A DNA stretch of 64,000 nucleotides from contig JAKCPI010003135.1 of assembly GCA_023213315.1 (NCBI GenBank), positions 124,001 through 188,000 of the forward strand. The letters run 5' to 3'. Positions within the stretch are counted from its first letter, which is position 1. Every line of letters starts with the position of its first letter. Positions 43,872 through 54,171 of this stretch are shown piece by piece. Below the pieces are notes generated by a model that saw nothing but the letters and a program-made list of their open reading frames with translations, was not told the DNA's origin and did not search any database. The DNA comes from Euborellia annulipes (taxonomy: Eukaryota > Arthropoda > Insecta > Dermaptera > Anisolabididae). Position numbers and translations under genes: made by a program.

Positions 43872-46800
43872 CTGCAAAAAAATTATTTTTAAATAGAAAT
43901 ATTGTTTTCTATTTATTTCATTGAAATTGGATCCTTTCAACTCTTCTTTTATAGATCCAAACAGGAAGATCATTTTGGAGAATGAAGGTAAAAAAATCTG
44001 GTGTGACCAGCACGGTAAACAACTTTCTTTTACCGAAGGGTAAGAGAAAGTTGTGTGCTGTGCGCCAGTGTCGAGATATATTTAGTTTCCGATAGCACCT
44101 TAGTTTCAAACTTGCATTTTAAATGTTGACTGCTTGAAATAAACTATGGTTAATTTTCAAAATTTTAATCTCATATTTGGACATTTTATACACAAGAGAG
44201 ATTCCTAAATAAACACAAAATTTCATAAGAATTGAAAAAAAATTTTTTAAATGCGTAAAATGTTCCAAAGGGGACCCTCTTTTGAATCGAAATTAACATG
44301 CAAATCCCCATAGAGATTTAATATTGGCTCTATGGAAGGAAGAGCCGGCAAGTGAATTTAAAACGACAAGAAAGAGAGAGTCGATAATGTTTGCAAGTGA
44401 GAGAGAGTCACTTAAAAAGGAGCTGGTTTCTCGTCTAGGCAACACGGTTCAAACAATGAGTGACGTCATCCATTTTTCTCGGAAACAATTAAAGACAGAA
44501 ATAAAATAAAAATAAAGAGATTTAAATTCTGTTACCATGGCAACCATTTCTCCTATCTTTCCTTTGAAGAACAAGAGTAAAGAATTAAAAAAAAAAAAAT
44601 CATTGGAGCGAATTTTGAGAAAATCGAAAAAACTAAAAACCCACATCAGTAAAGTACTAGTACTTTTAGAATTTTGTTTAAAAGTTTATGCACACATGTT
44701 CGGGGGATGCCTAACCTAAATAAAAACGGGTGGAAATAAGTAGGGGGCTCTCCCCCGAAAACGGTACGTGGTAGAAGAAAGTCAGTGGCGTAGCGAGGGG
44801 GGGGGGGGCAAGCGGGGCATCATGCCCCGGGCGCTACTCACAAAGGGACGCCAAATGGTCCGCAAAACAAAAAATTGCTGGAGAATTTTTTTTTAACTAC
44901 ATTTTTTGTCTCAAATATAAAGCCTAGCTTGAACCTATGACTTTATTTATTTTACTTTATTTATCTATTAATTTGTGAGTATATTTTACATATAATATTA
45001 TATGGTTTTCGAATGGGGGGTGGGGCTAAAAAGGTATTGTCAAAAAATTTCATTTTGCCTACCAGTGTTATTTAAAAATGTGACAAGCCTTCTAAACATA
45101 TTCGATTTTTTGCCGATACCGTAAAAACAGTTTGTTTTACTAAAAAATGTTAAAGGACTTTTTTTTAGTAAATTGAATGCTCTTAAAAATATTACTGATT
45201 ACTAAAAAAAGTTTTGCCGGGATCAACCGTTAAGGAGTTACAGGTGTCAATAGTCTGGGGAAACAAATGTATTTTGACCATCTGGCGAGCCAGGTAAACG
45301 TTGTCCAATCGGTCTAAAATTTTGCACGTAAATTTTACTTAAATAAAGGAACAAGATGAGGGGTACGTGTTTTCAGATTTCAGATTTTTATTTTTAGCCA
45401 TCTATAAACTTGGACCACCCTAATGTATATACACTCTTACACCTCTTAGACCTGAATTCATTTATTCATATAGAAAACTGCTTACATTTTCTTTCTTTAA
45501 TAGCCTTGTCATTTCTTCGATATGTTCTGTGGTATAACCTTTTTCAAAATCTTCGTTTTTCTCATTTGTAGTCCATCCTACCGAAAATATGGTTTCATTT
45601 AAAGCTCTAAAAAGCTCGAAGAAAGCAATTCCGTCAACTCCTGTGAAACTCGTTGAGTTATAACCGGGTCCAGGCAAAATATCAGCATTAATCATAAGAG
45701 GTCCCGGGAGCATCTTCTGAAAATTCATATTTAAATTCATATAAATCTCTATATATAAATAGATTCATATTTTTTTGTTATATAATATATTTTTTTTCTA
45801 ACCTCTGCGGGATATTTGTCAAAGAGAGGAAGACCCGCTTGAGCTGCTTTCAAACTCTTAAAATCCAATTTGAGCCCCGATTTGTTTTGGCCAGTTACCG
45901 TTTCCAACATGTGCTCAAGAGTCAGATCGGAGATGATCATGGGCGGATGTGCCATGACTGCCATTGGTTCAGGATGAAGAGTTCCAGAAGAATCTTTCCA
46001 AAGACCAAGTACTACATCTGCTTCGATCATCCGGACTTGGTCTATATAAAAAAAAAAAAAAACAATCTCATTAGTAAAAAAATAAAATACTTGATCGTGA
46101 AATAAAGCAGGAGAAGACTTTGGAGCTTAACTCCCGAACCCCCCTCCCCCCTCCTGGAAATAGAAAAAATAGTCTTTGGGCTATGAATTTATGAACTTTT
46201 CATTTTAGAAATAATTGCATTTGTTTTTAATATTATTAACCATAAAATTCCCGAAGGATCCTGCTTAAAAAAAATCAAAACCTCTCTAGCAGTAAATCCT
46301 GGTTGCGCTAATATAAAGAAGTCAAAGATAATTTGAGCAGTAAAAAGGGTAATAGACTTATTGGGATCAGTAGCGTAACTAGGTGGGGGCGAAGGGTAGC
46401 ACTTTCCCCCTCCCCACCAGGAGCATCAAGCCTTTGGCGCCCCTCTATACCGACATAGGCGCCCTCGGGCATCTAAGATATAGCAAGGAAAGGTGATTTG
46501 ATCATATTCTTTCCATATATTTTCCAAAAATACTGATAGTTTTTTTTTAAATTAGGCTATATTATAACTTAAAAAACTACGCCCTAGTTGAGCTTCGCCC
46601 CCTCCGCCCTCAAAGGCTAGTTACGCCGCTGTGTGTATCTACTTTGGGTTTACGGCAATATATCTGATTTAGAAGCCTTCTTTTTTATTTTTGCCCCTAT
46701 CTTTTCTTGTTTTTCTCCAAAACAATGGGGTCGCGTAATGAATTTTTTTATTGTTGATTTTGAAAGATCTGACAATTTTAAAGGACCCGTATTTTTTTAT

Positions 46801-48731
46801 TTTTTTTTTTTTTTAATTGATTTTTACCCTAAATATTCAACTTTGAAAAGGGGAGCTATGCTCCGCCCACTTTTCCGAGCCAGCGAACCCATGACGTCAG
46901 AGGACATTTACTCTCTGTAGGCGCTGCGTTCGTTCCATTCAGGGAATAAACTACAGCTACATGGATCCAATATAGTTTATAGATAAATAAATAAATCATA
47001 GATAATAATATAAATGCAATCTGGAATCTGCCGTTTTTTTTTTGTTATTATTCATTTTATGTCAGTCAGGATTATACTCGTATATATAGGATATATGGCA
47101 AGGTGTTGAATATTCTCCTAACTTCAGCTAACGCATTACATATCTGTATTACGTTTTGTTGATAAAACTCTTTGTCTTTAAATTGAATGAAAATTGATAT
47201 AATATTGATATTAAAAATATATACAGTATATCTTCTGTTGATATTACTTCTTGTCATCAGCGGCGTAACTAGTCTTTGAGGGCGGAGGGGGCGAAGCTCA
47301 ACTAGGGCACCGTTTTTTAGTTGTAATATAATTTAAAAGAAAATTATCAATGTTTTTGGACAATCTATGGAAAGAATATGATAAAATCACCGACCCTGGG
47401 CTATATCTTAGATGCCCTAAGGCGCCTGTGTTTGTATCGAGGGGCGCCGAAGGCTTAATGCGCCTGGGGCGGAGGGGCCGAGCGCCCCCCTTCGCCCCCA
47501 CCCAGTTACGCTACTGAATACACATATATTAGAGTGGTCCTTATTTTTCGACCTTTTAATTTAAGTACGCACCCCCCCCCCCCCCAGTTCTTTTTCTTTT
47601 GTTCTAACGATCAATTTGACTCCTCAATTTTTCAAATCGGACGCCCCGGCGCGTCGGGGGACAGGTGCCGCATCGAGCTTTAAGTGGCGTTTTGAACGTA
47701 ATTCTGTTCTGACGGAATTCTGACGGAGAGATGACATATTTCCATTTCGGCACCATATATACCACATATACCAATTAGAGCTACGAAGTGTTTTCAAACC
47801 TGAGTTATCTCAAGTGACTACTAGCCCTGACATTGTTTTCTTTAAAAAGTTAAGAGAGAAAAAGAATAATTTGGAAAAAAAATTTTTGAATGAATCTAAA
47901 TACTTGAATGAAACATGTGAGAACGAAATATTAGGGAAATATAGATTATCTGCACTAAAAAATTAAAAATTGAAGTCTGATTACTGGAAGCTCATAGCAT
48001 TTATAAAGTGTGTTTATTGGAAGAAACTCAAAAGACCGCATACAGGCCTTTACAATCAAAATTAGGTCACGAAAAGCTATACACTATGATCGTTCGATGG
48101 CAAAGGCCCTTTACTCCTTTAAAATATTTTTTTTGACAAGTAAACGGTGTGAAGTTCATTTTTTGGAGTGTTCAAGTTTTAACAAGATTTTTAAAACAAT
48201 AGAAGACTTTGTTCTACAGAAAAGTCCAAATTTATAAAAGAAAATGGATGTCTATTTTGCTTTCTTAAGCTCGGTCCAGATTTTTGGTATCTGCACAAGA
48301 GACACTCCAGAATCTTTTTGTTGTTAATAACACAGAGGAAGGAAAAGGCAAAAGATCCAAGATTTTAATGGGATCTTAACTGTGGATGAAGAGCAAAAAC
48401 AATTTTTTCTCCAATGTATCTAAGTCCCAGAAAACAGTAGAGTAAGAAAGTTACTCTTAAACGAAAATTTATTTAAATCTTTATTAAAAAGTGAATTTAT
48501 TTTTTAAATTGCCTTATTAAAGATGTCATTTGATAATTATGAAGTATAAAGTATAAGTATAAGAAATTAAACATTTGATGATGTTTGAGTGGGCGATTTG
48601 CCTTACCGGCCAAAGTTCGATTAAGCAGAGTTTGAGAGTTGACAGCATGAGCCCAGGAGACGTCAATCAAGTCAGGAAACCATCGACCCCAACGACCAGG
48701 GGGGCTCTGGCCTGAACAAGAGCCCACCAGT
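43626..48731 (-). CDS. FAM151/menorin-family protein gene, four exons seen, 5' end missing
   Basis: Four minus-strand exons (48607-48731, 45803-46041, 45486-45716, 43626-43871) join in frame at GT/AG sites into about 279 residues ending at a stop. The family's landmarks appear in order: WAHAVNS, MIEADVVLG, MAHPP, LDFKSL, NADILPGP, SVGWTT, TFPVRA, LTVWHSG and FVDIP. Length and order agree with FAM151B-type proteins of about 270-280 residues. These are predicted TIM-barrel proteins distantly related to glycerophosphodiester phosphodiesterases; the His of HPP and the acidic residues of EAD and NAD would be the candidate active-site residues. Known members include nematode MNR-1, which patterns sensory dendrites, and vertebrate FAM151B, linked to photoreceptor survival. 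An upstream exon supplying two bases of a codon, and perhaps a signal peptide, was not found. Introns of 2565 and 1614 bp carry transposon copies; the third is 86 bp. All exons are open, so the gene looks functional. Confidence 0.88.
43997..44730 (+). mobile_element. HPE1 copy in a FAM151 intron, hairpin inverted
   Basis: It starts TCTGGTGTGAC but then reads CAGCACGGTAAACAAC before the loop and TGTGTGCTGTGCGCCAG after it: the reverse of the normal arm order. The consensus then follows to the GTACTAGTAC block and fades near 44730. The short right end is lost. Confidence 0.75.
44731..45485. other. Rest of the FAM151 intron
   Basis: A lone CAGTGGCGTAGCGAGG terminus followed by a G-run at 44783-44810 is a one-ended hAT-type fragment. 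The remainder is unrecognised non-coding sequence. Confidence 0.45.
45486..45716 (-). CDS. FAM151-like gene, third exon seen
   Basis: Acceptor TTTTCAG|AAGATG, donor AAAAT|GTAAGC. 77 codons with LMINADILPGPG, then FSVGWTT. Open across its length with no shift. Confidence 0.9.
45803..46041 (-). CDS. FAM151-like gene, second exon seen
   Basis: Acceptor TATATAG|ACCAAG completes the split codon as Asp. The exon carries MIEADVVLGLW, MAHPPMI and LKLDFKSL, and ends GCAGAG|GTTAGA in phase 0. This holds the probable catalytic His and Glu/Asp positions of the family. Confidence 0.9.
46042..46367. other. Start of the large FAM151 intron
   Basis: Poly(A)/(T) and C-rich tracts only. Confidence 0.4.
46368..46631. 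mobile_element. hAT-type MITE, CAGYGGCGTAAC family
   Basis: CAGTAGCGTAACTAGG at the left and CTAGTTACGCCGCTG at the right. The interior has GGCGCCC, ATCTAAGATATAGC and GCTTCGCCCCCTCCGCC. The flanking octamers do not match, so one edge is eroded or the copy is rearranged. Confidence 0.75.
46655..46735. repeat. Dispersed repeat shared with 56340-56425
   Basis: GATTTAGAAGCCTTCTTTTT, then TGTTTTTCTCCAAAACAAT, occur in reverse orientation at 56340-56425. Family unknown. Confidence 0.6.
47258..47516. mobile_element. hAT-type MITE, CAGCGGCGTAAC family
   Basis: CAGCGGCGTAACTAGT and ...CAGTTACGCTACTG ends, with CGGAGGGGGCGAAGCTCAAC inside. The flanking octamers differ. Confidence 0.78.
47517..48606. 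other. Rest of the large FAM151 intron
   Basis: C-run at 47572-47585. 47960-48440 contains a 75-codon plus-strand frame and several shifted open stretches that might be a decayed transposon protein, but no motif is recognisable. No exon of the gene is needed here, since the flanking exons join in frame. Confidence 0.4.
48607..48731 (-). CDS. FAM151-like gene, first exon seen
   Basis: Acceptor TGTTGCAG|ACTGG at 48731, donor GCCG|GTAAGG after 48607. It supplies 41 whole codons, including FPDLIDVSWAHAVNSQTLL. The in-frame methionine further upstream lies in intron (it reads MYVCCCC through the pyrimidine tract), so it is not taken as the start. Confidence 0.85.
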
Positions 48732-49101
48732 CTGCAACAGCAACACACATACAAATGGTAAAATTCATTTGCTATTTATGTCTAATCAAAATGTAACAAA
48801 ACGTTGAAAGAAGATTAAATTTAATATAGTATAATGAAATTCCATACATCATCTTGGATTTAATCTTTATTGGTTTGTGTCAAAATTAACGGAGAAGTTG
48901 TTTTATGTGTACTGTTTATATTTCTACTCTCATTGCAATTATTTTAATTAATAAACACATCCTAAATAAAAATAAGAAAATGCAAAAATCATATTCATGT
49001 TTGTTGAAGTATTATGTATGCTATACCACTTTAAAAACTCCGTAATCATTTCATGATCTGAACGATTGAAGGAACACTCAGTCAACAAGTTGAAAGATGC
49101 A
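48732..49101. other. Upstream of the first FAM151 exon seen
   Basis: On the minus strand this should contain intron and perhaps the missing 5' exon. A 50-codon open stretch (49100-48948, containing LLTECSFNRSDHEMI) ends in a stop and does not supply the needed phase, so I do not join it. It may be the tail of an unrelated decayed gene. Confidence 0.3.
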
Positions 49102-49105
49102 TTAA

Positions 49106-49483
49106 GGTGCGCGTCTCGAAAAACCGTTAGAAGATGATTCACTACCGAGTTACTCTAGGCGGCAAGAGATGGCGTTAGTTTGTCCCAAAGGGATACAAGG
49201 AATTAATTAAGGGTAAAAAATTAATTATTTTTTAACACAATGATTACTAATTTAATTATCTATGAGATATAGTGCGAATTTTTTAAAAATATCTTTTATT
49301 TAATGCGATTAATCTAAAAAAAAGTTTTTTTTTCGAAAATCAAAAAAAAAAGTATTTTTTTTTTCGAAAATAAAAAAAAAAGATTCTATAACAGTTAGGT
49401 TGTAGATATTTTAAATAGCTTTAATTAAAAGAAAATTTGTGGCCGCTGGGATCTTCCAAAATTAGCACCCCGAGACGCGCACC
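49106..49483. mobile_element. TTAA-flanked TIR MITE, uninterrupted
   Basis: GGTGCGCGTCTCG and CGAGACGCGCACC are perfect 13-bp terminal inverted repeats, with TTAA on each side (49102-49105 and 49484-49487). 378 bp. It is the empty-site reference for the interrupted copy at 2139-3766. Confidence 0.88.
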
Positions 49484-49502
49484 TTAAGGGGGTGTAGTGG
49501 CG

Positions 49503-50056
49503 GCGTTCGGTAAGAAGTTGTGCACCGTGCTGGTCACACCAGATTTTTTGTGTCGAGATATATTTAGTTTCCCATAGCACCTTAGTTTCAAACTTGCATT
49601 TTAAATGTTGATTGTTTGAAATAAACTATGGTTATTTTTCAAAATTTTAATCTCATATTTGGACATTTTATACACAATATAGAATCGTAAATAAATACAA
49701 AATTTCATAAGAATTAGAAAAAAATTTTTTAAATGCGTAAAAAGTTTCAAAGGGGACCACGAGTAGAAAGAGAGATGAGTGCAAGTGAGATAGATATAGT
49801 CACTTAGGGCCGGTTTTTTCATGTTTGGGTAGTTAGTGAAGTGTCTGTTAAAGTATAAAATTTTAACCTCCTAGCTCATTTCCTTCATGGTCAAAAATGT
49901 CCACACACACGCACACAGACCAATTTGCGGGATCCACTTTTTTGGACTCAGGGGACCTCAAAACATGTATATCCATCAAAATCTCGCCATCGAATTTTTG
50001 ACATGATCGCAATACTTTCTCTCTCTATATATTTCATATATAGGGTACGAGAAAGT
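49503..50056 (+). mobile_element. HPE1 copy, internally deleted
   Basis: It starts within the left hairpin (GGTAAGAAGTTGTGCACC), follows the consensus to the GGGGACC block, then jumps to the AAATTTTAACCTCC-type segment and the right end GAGAAAGT at 50056. Roughly half the element is missing. Confidence 0.78.
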
Positions 50057-51330
50057 AAAAAAACTAGACTATTATAAGGAATATTTCAATGCTGTTTTTT
50101 TTTTTAAATGAATTTATTTATTATATTCATAAGCGATTATTGGAACAGAAAGTTATAATTTTTATAATGACTTATTAAAAAATGTAGGAAATTAATTTTT
50201 TTCTATCAAGCAAATACAAAAAAAAAAATCAGTCCCAATAATCTTAATTTTTTTTTAAATTTAAAAATGAATTTATTGTTATTATTAGGGACCGGATTCT
50301 TAGGTTTTAACCTTTTTCTTTCCTTGACTCCAAACGCGAAATGGACAAATTACTTTTTCGACTTATGTGTTCTGGAGTTGTTTAACCAAATTTTGAAAAA
50401 CCTAAAAAAACCTAAATGGGTTCGGGCCACCTAAAATCACCTAAATTAGAAAACTCATCTACCGACATTTTTTTTTAAATTTATTAGTGCTTTTAATTAA
50501 TTAATTTAATTAATTAATAATTAAAAGCATAGCAATGAAAATAAAAGTTTAAGCAATAACACAAAACAAAATCGTTGATAATTTTGCTCCAAACCAATAT
50601 TAAAGAATGCATTTTACTGATCTAATGAAAAATATTACAAATATTTCGATTTCTCAAAATATTTTTTTTACAATTTTTTCATGGCTTAAAAATTTTCTAT
50701 AAGCAAAATTGCGTTAAATAAATAATTATAATAATAATATTCATATAATAATAATAAAAATAAAATAATATTCATAATGGTAATTGCAAATTAATCTTTG
50801 CCAAATAAATATTACAAATAAAGAATAATTAATTTTATTTGAGTTATCTACAAGTGATCTTCAACCTTCCAGTAAAGGCTGTCTTGTCTTCATTCAGTTT
50901 TTCGTATAAATTTATTTAAATAATTAAGTACCAAATATTCAGGAAAAATTTGAACAAATATCAGTAACAGGTAGTAAATTTTTCATTATTAAAACGGAGA
51001 AATATCTAATATATTTTTTATAAAAATAATTAAAAAAACCAAAGATGATAAGCTTAATATATTTAATATAATAACATAAAATATATATTGTATTTATTTA
51101 ATATCAAAATTTGATAAGTTACCTTTTTTTTTGTTATTAAATATTTGGGAGTATTTTTATTATTTAATACTCACATTATTGATAAAAGTAGAAGCTTGCA
51201 AGTAGAAAAATTCATTTCAATTTTGGTTAGAAAGTTAATCTAAAAGAGAGAAATGTTATCATTGATAAGTGAATGACTCTCCTTTCGCTGGTCGTTGATT
51301 CTGATTTGTTTGCAACGCCGAAATCTTATT
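50057..51330. other. AT-rich spacer, no gene
   Basis: Extremely AT-rich; TAATAATAAT tracts at 50730-50770. Nothing recognised. Confidence 0.45.
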
Positions 51331-51338
51331 ATATAATA

Positions 51339-51570
51339 CATGGGCGTACCCAGGATCAAATCTAGAGGGGGGCAGATCATGGTCGTCCAGATTGTGACAT
51401 AGCTTTTTTTTATATAGAGGGGGAAAAGCCTTCGAATTAAAGGCATAAAAACCCTCGAGTCCTAACAAAAAAATCATTCTCCGTCGCCATCCACCAATTT
51501 TGTTTCTTTTCATCACTTCTTCTAGGGGGGCAGATGCTCCCCTGCCCCCCCCCCACTGGGTAGGCCCATG
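51339..51570. mobile_element. hAT-type MITE, CATGGGCGTACCC ends, perfect TSD
   Basis: CATGGGCGTACCCAGGA and TGGGTAGGCCCATG termini are flanked by the perfect octamer ATATAATA (51331-51338 and 51571-51578). GGGGGGCAGAT occurs in the same orientation near both ends. 232 bp. The overlapping minus-strand frames are not genes. Confidence 0.85.
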
Positions 51571-51844
51571 ATATAATATATTGTCCAAATTTTAACTGCA
51601 TATTTAACACATTTATATTATTATTATTTATTTCTTGTTGATGGGTTTTGGAAAGAAATAATGTACCTACTATTTAAATTTTTTCATAGCATGATTTTAG
51701 TTCAAACATTTGGTGTACCGAAGAAAAATTGGAAAAATATTTAATACAAATTTTCCAGTACTTATTAATAAAAGATTTCCACATAATTGTCATATTTATC
51801 CATTTCTTTGATAAAGAAATTTATTGATCATCCGAAATAAAAAA
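51571..51844. other. Spacer, no gene
   Basis: AT-rich; nothing recognised. Confidence 0.4.
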
Positions 51845-52026
51845 ATCTGTCCTCACGCACACACACACACACACGCACACACACACAGACCAATTTGCGG
51901 GACCCACTTTTTTGGACTCAGGGGACCTCAAAACATGTATATCCATCAAAATCTCGACATCGAATTTTTGACATGATCGCAATACTTTCTCTCTCTATAT
52001 ATTTCATATATAGGCTAAGAGAAAGT
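51845..52026 (+). mobile_element. HPE1 3' fragment
   Basis: Only the CA tract (51858-51887) and right end are present, finishing GAGAAAGT at 52026. Confidence 0.8.
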
Positions 52027-52557
52027 AAAAAAGTAATATAGAATTAGCAGATAGGAGATTAAAAACAATGGTGTGTAGGTTAAATGATTTATTTTCAGTT
52101 GTGATTTGGTATACTCAGGATTTTTTAAGGTACAAGATCATTTGAACACATGAATAACATTTTTTTGATTCCTGTGAGTTCATTCATCAATGAAAGCATT
52201 TATGATTTCTGGAATGGTTTAGTTTCTAAACTAATTTTAAAATATACTTCTAATCTTAATCTTGTACATCCTAAAAAGAAATACCGGTTATCATAGAATA
52301 TCTAAAAATAAAGTCATTCATATTGAAATATTTTATTTAATCTTTAGATAATTTAATCGATTTGCGATAGCTTTAGTAAATATAATGAAAAAAATAATTT
52401 ACATGATCAGTCTGTCTTTTTGTTTGTAGCTTTTCGGTTCATCTTCATTTATGATTATTAAGATTGATGTTCGATTTCGAGACCTTTATATTCCTCATAC
52501 TCATATATTTGGAAGATAGTGGTTGACTGTTGATTATGAGCTTGGTAATCCCTCAGT
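52027..52557. other. Spacer, no gene
   Basis: AT-rich; nothing recognised. Confidence 0.4.
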
Positions 52558-52563
52558 CTAGAA

Positions 52564-53462
52564 CAGGGTGGCTACAGACCTGGAAAACCTTAAAAACCTG
52601 GAATTATCAGGGAATTTAATGGGACCGGGAATTATCATGGAAATATCAGGGAATTTTGAAAAGTATCAGGGAAATTTATTTCACCTTATAAAACCTTTGT
52701 CAAATTAGCTTTCTTTGTTTTTGTCATGTGACTATTTATTCGACACTAAAAAAATGTAGTATTGTCCAAACAAGATTTTCTTGGCTCAAGAAATTCGTTG
52801 AAACAAATTTTTTTATTGTTTTTAATCATTAAATTTCTTTAAAAAAGACATCAATTGTTTTGTTATTGCACAAGAAGTAAATAAAATTAATTTCAAACAA
52901 TTTAACGATTTCTTGAGGCAAGATTATACATGTATATTAGGGGTATGACTTTTTTACAACCTCGTATCCCTGTATCATAACTTGATGAACTTTTACTAAA
53001 GATTGATTAAAATCATACTTTCATTGAGTAGTGATACAGGAAATCTTTTAAAAATAAAAAAGTCGAAAAGTCATACCCCTAATGTATATCCTTAAGAATT
53101 TTCGATATACGTATATTGCTTGTATTTCATAAGAAAAATATTTATTTCTCGGTGTCAGATATCAGAGATTGAGTTACTCGTCTCATCATCGATATTTTTT
53201 GGTCTCATTATCATACATTAAAAAGAAGGTTCATTATTCAATCATTGATTGAAAAAATAAATTTGTTAATGCTTAAAAGATACAAGTAAAGTTTTTGGGT
53301 GCTCAATTTGTTGAGAAAAAGATCAAAAAGGACAACTTTAATCAAAACTTTAGACATCTTAATTACACGAATAAAAATTTTAAATCATGGAAAAACAGAA
53401 AGATTTATCTGGAAAACCTGGAACTATAAGGGGAATTTCAAATCATTTCTCTGGCCATCCTG
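52564..53462. mobile_element. TIR element, CAGGGTGGC ends, 6-bp flanking repeat
   Basis: Left end CAGGGTGGCTACAGACCTGG, right end CTGGCCATCCTG. Near both ends are repeated CTGGAAAACCTGGAA and ATCAGGGAAT-like words. CTAGAA flanks both sides (52558-52563 and 53463-53468). A smaller inverted repeat (TTAGGGGTATGACTTTT and its mirror) is nested at about 52936-53092 with TATA/TA-like edges. Non-coding, 899 bp. A 6-bp duplication is unusual for hAT, so the superfamily is uncertain. Confidence 0.65.
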
Positions 53463-53636
53463 CTAGAAGTTTGAGAACAACCAAAACAAAACTGACTAGT
53501 TATATTCCAAACATATCAATAAAAAATCTGGTGTAATTGGCGCACAGCACACAACCCTTCGAGGAGAGAAAGTTGTGCACCGTGATGGTCACACCAGATT
53601 TTTTGTGTCGAGATATATTTAGTTTCCCATAGCAAA

Positions 53637-53747
53637 TTGGATTTATTAGAAGCAATGAAAATTCACAAAGCAGTCAAAAAAGGTCAAAATCTGATGAATG
53701 AGCAATTGTTTTTACATAAAACAGCTTTGTTTGACATTTTTGAATAG
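53637..53747 (+). pseudogene. C-terminal tail of a GIY-YIG-type endonuclease (Penelope-like)
   Basis: The frame reads LDLLEAMKIHKA, then NLMNEQ, and stops at TAG 53745-53747. The 'LEA..I.K...LNEQ' pattern is that of the end of the GIY-YIG endonuclease region in Penelope-like polyproteins. The reverse transcriptase and the GIY and YIG motifs are cut off by 5' truncation. Confidence 0.5.
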
Positions 53748-53904
53748 AGGTCTCTAAGTGTATAGCTTTTGTTTCATCACCGAGCACGATTTTCCTGGAA
53801 AATGTTCCCTTCTCCTTTTCCTAACCCCACCCTTCAAACCACTCTGACTACCCCAGGTGAAAAATAATGCGATCCTAGTCCATTCAGTATGTATTTTTAT
53901 AATT

Positions 53905-53949
53905 CACTTCTGAAGATGACACATATGGTGTCGAAATGCGCATAAAGTG
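53905..53949 (+). ncRNA. Hammerhead-ribozyme-like motif, complete
   Basis: CACTT (stem I), CTGAAGA core, one T, GACAC-ATATG-GTGTC stem II, GAA, then ATGCGCAT, then A, then AAGTG pairing with CACTT. ATGCGCAT is self-complementary, so stem III would best form between two RNA copies, as in known dimeric hammerheads. Cleavage is predicted after A 53944. All conserved core bases are present; the extra T before stem II is the only departure. Confidence 0.7.
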
Positions 53950-54171
53950 TTAATATCAAATTAATATATCATTGAAACAAGAAACCTTGTGTACTTGAAT
54001 TTCATTCTCCTATTAAAGCATGTTTCAACTAGAGCCAACGGTTACCAGTTTAAAATTAATTGCCATAGCACCTTAGTTCCAAACTTGCATTTTAAATGTT
54101 GACTGCTTGAAATAAACCATAGTTATTTTTAGAAATTTTAATCTCATATTTTGATATTTTATATACAATAG

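Larger units (their letters stand above)
53635..54062 (+). mobile_element. Penelope-like retroelement 3' fragment with TSD
   Basis: Flanked by CCATAGCA on both sides (53627-53634 and 54063-54070). It holds the end of an open frame, a short spacer with the hammerhead-like motif, and about 110 bp of tail. A 5'-truncated insertion with target duplication, a terminal endonuclease tail and a hammerhead is the arrangement reported for Penelope-like elements. Confidence 0.65.

Noticed and set aside
48010..48237. 75-codon plus-strand frame in the FAM151 intron
   Set aside because: No recognisable motif and no splice sites; possibly a decayed transposon piece but unsupported.
48948..49142. Minus-strand frame as the missing 5' FAM151 exon
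   Set aside because: It ends in a stop codon, its upper part is the TTAA MITE, and it does not provide the phase required at 48731.
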